NCBI GenBank assembly: GCA_030762175.1
Contig: CM060843.1
Location: 114,419,369-114,483,368, forward strand
Direction: 5' to 3'
DNA: 64,000 bases
Source of the DNA: Metallyticus violacea
Lineage: Eukaryota > Arthropoda > Insecta > Mantodea > Metallyticidae
The stretch's first letter is position 1. Each line of letters starts with the position of its first letter. The notes beneath the pieces were generated by a model. That model saw only the letters and a program-made list of their open reading frames with translations. It made no database searches and was not told where the DNA came from. This document shows positions 57,741 to 64,000 of the stretch, piece by piece. The translations under genes and the position numbers were made by a program.

Positions 57741-59849
57741 GTGCTCACTTTCTTCACCTGAAACTAAAGTTTTTCTCAAAACGAAATACTTTTCCTTAAA
57801 ATACCGTTATTATCGATGACATTCGCACATATTCGGATGCCTTCCTGATAGTTGTGGGGAAATACAGGGAGATGCTGTTAGATGTGCAAGCTGTAATAAT
57901 AATAATGATGAAATATATGACTGCAAAGTATTGTCGTTAAGGTACCTAATCTTCAACAGTCTCTTATAGCAGGTTAATGCTTATTATTGTCAGATCTAAA
58001 TCCAGCATAATTTTATTCTTTCAGAAAACATTTAAATATTAAAATACAAATACTAACTTTATATATGGCAATTCTATCTTCTTTTTTCCGGTTTCAGCAG
58101 TTGCACTTGCTCAGTAAGCAGCCGCACCTAGGCGGTTCTTAACTAAAATAACCTCATTGTATATTATACTCCGAACTGAATGCGGCTTACAATGAAGTAC
58201 TTAGCATTGTAATCGCAAATTATAATTACGATAAATGCACTTTACTAAAACATGAATGTTTTTCTAACTTTGGGCCGCTAATTTTTCCCTTGCAACTTTC
58301 AAACTAATAAATATAATGCAGTAGAATTTGATACGGACATACCTTGGTGTAGAAAAACATGATTAGGGAAGAGCATTAGTAACGACCTATTTTTCATTCT
58401 ATATTTTACTCATTCCTCTTGAAAACCGTGAAGACAAGTATAATGCATTTGATGTACTGCTTACGGGATTGTCGAAAGTTGCCTAGCATTTAAGTTAACG
58501 AGCAAGGCATTACAATATGGACGACACATAATGGGAATACGTTGATAAAGGAATGCCAAATACAAGTTATTGTATGTTAAAAACTTGTTTCTTCATTGTT
58601 AGCTCAAGAACTTTCCAGATTGCCCTCTTAACTTAATGGAAGGATAACATTATCATCGGGTTTCCAGTATAACAAGTTACATTATTCAGTATACATTTTT
58701 ATTTTAAATCAGGTTTAGCATGATTCATTTCTGCAAATGTGGCTCCAAAGCGTAATAAACAAAGAAATATTTTGAAAGAAATTTCTTGAACAGTACTCGA
58801 TGTTTGTAACAGATCTTAGTGACAATGATAATTGGTGTTTTAGGAACAGCTCCCATTACAAATGAAATTGTTGAAACTTGAAATGCATGTAGCCCTGAAT
58901 TGTAATCTTTATTATTGTTTCGAAACAACAACAGTATAATGCTGCTAATGAACCATCCTACTGCATGTCGCACTAGCTGATATTCTACACGATTGGAATA
59001 AATTTATGAATAAGTTACATTGTGGAATACGTTACTTATGCTTCTGGGCAATTTTAACTTTTATATGAGTTGTGGGTCAGCCACTGGCATGCTACGATAT
59101 ACTATGTCACGTCATAGTCATAGTGGTAACATCAATTGCTGGGAAAATGTAGGGAAGAAAATACAAACTTGCAAATCTATTTATAATATCCCCTATATTG
59201 AAAGTTAAAATTCGATTAATTATGAAGTACAATCAAACTGTAATGTCATCATACGGGAAATAGAATAGAAATATATAAACTGGAACAAGCTGCAATTTTC
59301 CAAAAATACGAAGAAATCGGAATCTAATAATATAGACACTAAATTATCGAAATTTATATTCAACGCAAGATATGAAGTGTAGGCTATTAGATATTTGCCA
59401 CGAAAAAACATTCATAAGAATAGAAAAGAAACACTAAATTTCACGAGTATGAAAAATAAAATATACAATAAAAGACAATTAAATTGGATATATATATATA
59501 TATATATGTGTGCAATAGTTTTTAACAATATAATGTTGTATGCAACAAAATTTAATATAAAGTATTGTGATATTCCCAAACTGAAAATCGTATATTGATT
59601 CTTTGCATTTAAAATAAATAAATTGAATAAAGGAGACAATTTGTCCAAATTAAATAATGTAGCATGTGCCACTAAGTTGGAACATCAAGACTTTCTTTGA
59701 ATACACTATCTACATTTGATAATTTTTGGTGGATAGTGTAGTGCAACACAATGGGATTAAGCACTGGGGAGAGACAACAGTGGTAGTGGTCACACCGCGC
59801 TGTTTGCTAGCACGTGCAAAGTGAGTAGTCACGTCGAGGCATTGCTAAG
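57741..59849. other. Non-coding stretch
   Basis: A strong acceptor-like TTTTTTCCGGTTTCAG (58083-58099) is followed by 14 open codons and a stop; too short to call. An (AT)n tract is at 59490-59508. The 82-codon minus frame at 58725-58973 is unassigned. Confidence 0.45.
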
Positions 59850-60056
59850 GTGTTTAACTCACGTTTTTACTACTGAGGCACCACAGGCGGTGAACACCGA
59901 TGATACATGAAATGAAATTATATATTGGGAAAGGATTTTTAAGCAAGGAAACATTGCAAGCCTAAGTTTAGGGTACCTAACCCGGCATTTTCATTTATGA
60001 AGACTGAGGAAATCCCCGGGGGGGAGGGCGACCTCAGTTGGAGAGAATCGTGGTCG
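59850..60056 (-). mobile_element. SINE-A copy 10, 5'-truncated with TSD
   Basis: The 3' half and the central block are present but the tRNA-like head is missing. A 12-bp direct repeat TGCTAAGGTGTT (59843-59854 and 60057-60068) flanks it, overlapping the family 3' end by a few bases. A GGGGGGGAGGG run interrupts the central block. The TSD shows it inserted already truncated. Confidence 0.9.
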
Positions 60057-60074
60057 TGCTAAGGTGTTGAATGT

Positions 60075-60092
60075 ATGTGTGTGTGTGTGTGT
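60075..60092. repeat. (GT)n microsatellite
   Basis: Short perfect GT run just right of the SINE. Confidence 0.9.
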
Positions 60093-61693
60093 ATTCTTAT
60101 AAAAGAGCGTGTTTCTTATGGAGACTAATTGGAATATTGGATTCATAAAAATTGTCAGAGGATGTTTGTAGAATGGTTTGGTCGTGACTCGCCTTCAAAA
60201 CGTTGTAATTAAATTTGGTGAAGAGGCTGAAACCAGAGAAAGGTTGTTGTATCAACGTGACGAGGAACTCACGCATGGAATGACATCCTCACTAATGTCG
60301 TAATGAGGCAGAATCATTCATTATTCACGAGGGCCTTGATTTCCAAAGTCGTCGATTAAACCTCTCCATATCTTTTTCCTGTGGGAATGTAAGTATATCT
60401 ATTGGAACAGGTCGCAGGGGGATATTCTACTCGAAATCCAGGCTGTGCCTCTTCAGGTTAATCCACCACTTTCAGGTGTATGATGCACTGTGTTCAACTA
60501 TTCAGATGTCCAAGGATGACATTTCCAGCACATATTGTGATCGTTCACTTCTCATACACACAAATAGGGCATTACATTTTTTTTTTTTTTTTTTTTTTTT
60601 CATTTCGATCTGTCTGGTAAGTTTAAAACGAAACTTTTCGAGGTTATCTTCGATGGGCCTCTCGGATTTGTAGACTATATTAACACATTTGATTGAGTTG
60701 ATAAAATAAAAGTATAAAATATTATGACGAATAGGGAAACGTTTATTTGTAAAAGTGTTTAAAGAAATAATGCAAATGTAATTGTGAATAAAGAGATTAA
60801 AACTTTAAGAACAGAAGCACAAACATGGAAAATAGGCAAGAGCGTCGTGTTATTTGCATGGTTTAATTTGTGCTATCTAAACAACGCCAGCTGATAATAG
60901 AAAGAGTGACTAAAATGTTTCGAAATATCAGCCGATTCTGAATAAGAACGTTCTATCAACATTCCTATAAACATAGCCCGAGCTATCATTTCTGATAATG
61001 AAGATATGCTGCAGGGATCATTGTTTCATCTCTGTGGCATAACTCACAATTATAACTTTGATATCTTTGTCATAAAACTAAGACCATGGTATTCCTGATA
61101 TTCTCAACCACTAAGGTGTAAACTCGCATTACATAACAGTATAATTCAACAAATAGGTAAATTTATTTAACTTTCTAAGAATGATTATTGTTCGTTCACC
61201 AGAGAATTAATTATCAAAAATATTTGCGAAAGTAAATAACAATTTAGCAATAAATATATAAAATTGACAAAAATAAATTTGTTTAGAATATGAAAGTTTT
61301 ATGACCTTTTTGCAGTAGCTAAGTGGATAATGTTTATGAGAATAAAAAAGTAAACAACAACCAGTGGAAATGACAGAGGCTCAAAAATGAAAGCGATAGA
61401 GAATAAATGAACATATATATTGTGAATGAATTAATAAATGGAATACTATGAACAAATATGAATAGAATATGAACAACCAGTAAACAAATACAATTATATG
61501 AAGTAACAGTCTGTCTAAATGTTGTGCAATTGTGGCATAACTATTTAAGAAATAAGGTACAAATATCATCATAATTCGTTTACACATCAAAAGATGGAGA
61601 AATTACAAAACAGAATAGATTTTTAGAAGAGCAATAGAAATTTATGAGGACAAGTGGAAATGAGTAACACCAGCATTTTAATTTATCCAGCAG
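60093..61693. other. Non-coding stretch
   Basis: Contains a poly-T run (60577-60600). Frames present are unassigned. AT-rich after 60700. Confidence 0.5.
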
Positions 61694-61725
61694 TTGAAGA
61701 GATTAAGACGAACAGTAAGTAAGAT

Positions 61726-61776
<51 letters not shown>

Positions 61777-61782
61777 AAAGAA
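61726..61782. repeat. (GAAA)n microsatellite
   Basis: About fourteen units. It sits at the start of a 122-codon plus frame (61694-62062) whose first third is pure lysine/glutamate/arginine repeat. The remaining 90 codons have no recognisable motif, so I do not call a gene. Confidence 0.95.
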
Positions 61783-62958
61783 ATTAACTCTATTAATTCT
61801 CAAGAATGGGTTAGAATGTCCGAATCGAAAGCTTTGCCAGGAGTTACTGCGTCGATTCGAAATTACAATCAAAAGCAGCGGAAGGATGTCAATTTCACTT
61901 CCCGAAATCATCTGTTATCGCATTGCCGATATGCTGAATACACTTCCTAGCGAAAAGATATTTCAAATGTTCGATTTCCTTCCCGATCATTACATCATTT
62001 CTCTTCATCATGGCAGCCTGTTACATCTGAACATACCGCTTATCTCACAGGCCGAAAGATGATCTGCTCTTGAACCGTACGCTGCAATCAGATGCTGTAG
62101 CAGAACCTTTCACCCTTGCGTTGCTTTCCTTTCAGCGCTGACTCAAACTTGACTTGGGACAACTTTTTATCTGGCAACAAGTTACCCATCACAGACAACT
62201 GAATGGATATTGGTTTCCAATTCTTTCTTCTCCTCGTTGGTTGTGTATTCTAGCTCCCCCCCCCCCTTCTGCCAACTCGTTTTATTTCAGAGACCACCCT
62301 TTCGGAGTATCGCAAGCAGGAAGCCAATTCAAAAAAAAGAAAAAAAAAAAAGAAAAATAAAACATGCACGCATAGTGTGAATACATGCAGCATGTTTGTA
62401 CACACAACTCTAGCAGTTTTCAATAGACGCTGCTCCTGAGAAGGAAACTCTTATACGTTCTCTTTCTACGCTTTAAATACCATGTGATAAAGATGCTATT
62501 ACCAACTTAGGCTCTTTGGAAACTTATTTGAAAGAGATACAGGTGAACAGTGTATATTAGAACTTCTTAAAAATTTTACAATAGCTTGATATATAGAGAA
62601 ACGAATTTTCATTCTGGTCATTTAAAATTTATAGCGTTATAAGATGTAAAACTTCAACTTTTTTACAGTACAAAAGAAAAATGTGTGATTCTAATGCAAA
62701 TTTTCACTGTGAATTTAAATATGTAAATATTTATTTCCATTACAAGCTTTGCGATACTGTAGGTTAATTTTTAAAGAATTGTGAATGTTTGTCTGCCTGC
62801 AAGAGAAGAAAATTAATCTATATTTATGGAAAATAAAAGCCAAAATGGAACTAATTCCTAGTAGAACTTTCACAATGAATTTAAATATTTAAGTAGCTTT
62901 ATTTCTGATGTTCATTGCTTTATTGTAACAATTTTAAAAGGATGTGAAAATTTACAAA
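61783..62958. other. Non-coding stretch
   Basis: 61783-62062 stays open in one plus frame (see the GAAA tract) but is unassigned. A C11 run lies at 62256-62266 and an A-rich strip at 62331-62362. Confidence 0.45.
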
Positions 62959-63230
62959 CCACCATGGGTAGCCGAGGTCGTTAAGGCGCGGATTCGTGAG
63001 CGGGAGGCCTGGGGTTCGAATCTCACCAGTACGGTCCTCCCTACTGAGTTTTTTTTTCCAGGTTTTCCTCAGTCCTCATATCTGGCAAATGCCGGGGAAG
63101 TGCCCTTAAATTAGGCCTGGAACGCTTCCTTCCTTAAAAAATATCCTTTCCAATTTATCGTTTCATTTCATGTATCATCAGTGTACACCGCCTGTGGTTC
63201 AATAGTAAAAACGGGCGTTAAATACTACTT
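62959..63230 (+). mobile_element. SINE-A copy 11
   Basis: Full-length: head GGGTAGCCGAGGTCGTTAAG, B box GGTTCGAATCTC, central inverted repeat, and 3' end ACGGGCGTTAAATACTAC with a short A-rich tail. No certain target-site duplication. Confidence 0.94.
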
Positions 63231-63266
63231 AAAAAATTGCATACATGAATGATCGTATTCGGCTTA

Positions 63267-64000
63267 CCTAAAATATGACAGTTGTTCATTTTGATCTGTG
63301 TTTGGCATCTTAAATATCCCTCTTTAGCGCCCAGCGGTAATCTACTAGCATTCTTGCACTGCATAGTCCCTGATACCTGAGGAAAACGCTTCCCGTGCTC
63401 TTCACTCACAGCTCCAAAAATGTTACGAAAAAATGCAGATGCGGATCTAAGAAATGTATTTTCAGGGACATGTTAGACTCCATATTTTAACACTGTAACA
63501 GTTCACCTACAATCTCGTGGTAGTTTCGGAGTTTATGATTTTCTAAATCAGGTTTTACAGCATATTTAAACGCTCTCCATGCTGATTTGTAAGTTTGCTT
63601 AACAGGTTTTCAAGCTGTCCATCTGCAACCAACAAAAACTCTTTCCTTCATTTTCACGTCACTAACACGAGGGAATTTTTCTTTCAAATAATTAAACCCA
63701 GCACCACTTCCTTAGTCGTAAAGATTTTGAAAGGCCCTAATTTGTGTGAAGTGAAGACAGATGGATCCCCATAGAGTTAACTATTGAGAGATACATAACA
63801 ATTTTCTCTCCTGACTTTGGCCATTACTTCTTTATATAATAATATGCTGTGCCCTGCTGTCCCATTCATATAAAAACAACAAAATTTAGTATATCCAAGT
63901 TGCAAGGAAACGACTTTCATATAGCCCAAAGATACTTCTCATACTGAATTTGTTCAAGATATTTATTATTTTTGTATACGTTTCTTTCATGTTAGTGACC
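63267..64000 (-). mobile_element. Relic of an insect transposon protein with a DYCW-like motif, cut by the window edge
   Basis: On the minus strand, reading from the right edge leftward, blocks in shifting frames are: MKVVSLQLGYTKFCCFYMNG, then GAGFNYLKEKFPRVSDVKMK, then YKSAWRAFKYAVK, then NMSLKIHFLDPHLHFF, then SEEHGKRF, then RYQGLCSARMLVDYRWALKR. This order and wording match a protein that recurs in many insect and spider genomes as a multicopy, transposon-like ORF, where the last block usually reads ...LADYCW..KRD. It has stops and frameshifts. I know no agreed superfamily name for it. The rest of the element lies outside the window. Confidence 0.65.

Noticed and set aside
61694..62062. 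122-codon frame, the longest plus-strand frame near the right end
   Set aside because: Its first third is the (GAAA)n array; the remainder has no motif, no splice context and no codon pattern distinct from chance.
62154..62360. 68-codon frame ending in a lysine run
   Set aside because: Includes C11 and A-rich homopolymers; no homology recognised.
1..64000. CRISPR array, bacterial operon, integrated virus or mitochondrial insertion
   Set aside because: No regularly spaced repeats, no ribosome-binding-site/operon structure, no viral polymerase or capsid-like frames, and no mitochondrial gene sequence were seen on either strand.

Overview
This window looks like intergenic or deep-intronic DNA from a large, AT-rich, transposon-laden arthropod genome. 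A hemimetabolous insect such as a cockroach, termite or stick insect is my best guess. The evidence is AT-rich DNA with long (AT)n and (AAT)n tracts, many tRNA-derived SINEs with A and B boxes, and decayed relatives of insect transposons (DUF4817-type mariner-like, piggyBac, non-LTR retrotransposons). The species call is inference. I see no operons, no bacterial gene structure, no CRISPR array, no rRNA and no complete protein-coding gene.

Repeats dominate the readable content. One SINE family (called SINE-A here, about 270 bp, tRNA-Ser-like head, 3' end ending in a GGCGTTAAAC-type motif) is present at least eleven times: near 2.3, 5.3, 11.9, 13.8, 24.5, 32.9, 40.2, 44.6, 50.5, 59.9 and 63.0 kb. 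Several copies have clear target-site duplications. A second family (SINE-B) has three copies (27.3, 41.4, 54.7 kb). At least five other single tRNA-like SINE fragments are visible (19.3, 29.9, 40.6, 48.6, 53.1 kb).

Protein-level fossils, all broken by stops and frameshifts, are: two copies of one LINE 3' end (1.6 and 4.5 kb); the C-terminal part of a LINE ORF2 with a SINE-A nested in it (11.9-13.0 kb); a LINE ORF1 relic (14.6-15.6 kb); three mariner-like transposase relics (20.5-21.2 plus, 33.1-33.7 minus, 50.0-50.9 minus, the last also carrying a nested SINE-A); two piggyBac-type relics (36.3-36.9 and 43.6-44.0 kb); a LINE reverse-transcriptase core (53.7-54.1 kb minus); and, running off the right edge, a relic of a less well classified transposon protein with a DYCW-like motif (63.3-64.0 kb minus).

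Host genes are at best represented by scattered short exon candidates with splice-like flanks (5.1, 8.1, 18.8, 22.1 and 42.3 kb), none of which I can assign to a family. Several islands of higher complexity with clustered transcription-factor-like motifs (23.5, 26.3, 32.1, 45.3, 56.2, 57.6 kb) are candidates for conserved non-coding elements. The rest is low-complexity AT-rich DNA and microsatellites. Nothing here forms a working gene system; the interest lies in nested insertions, retained structural motifs of the repeats, and the exon and enhancer candidates.
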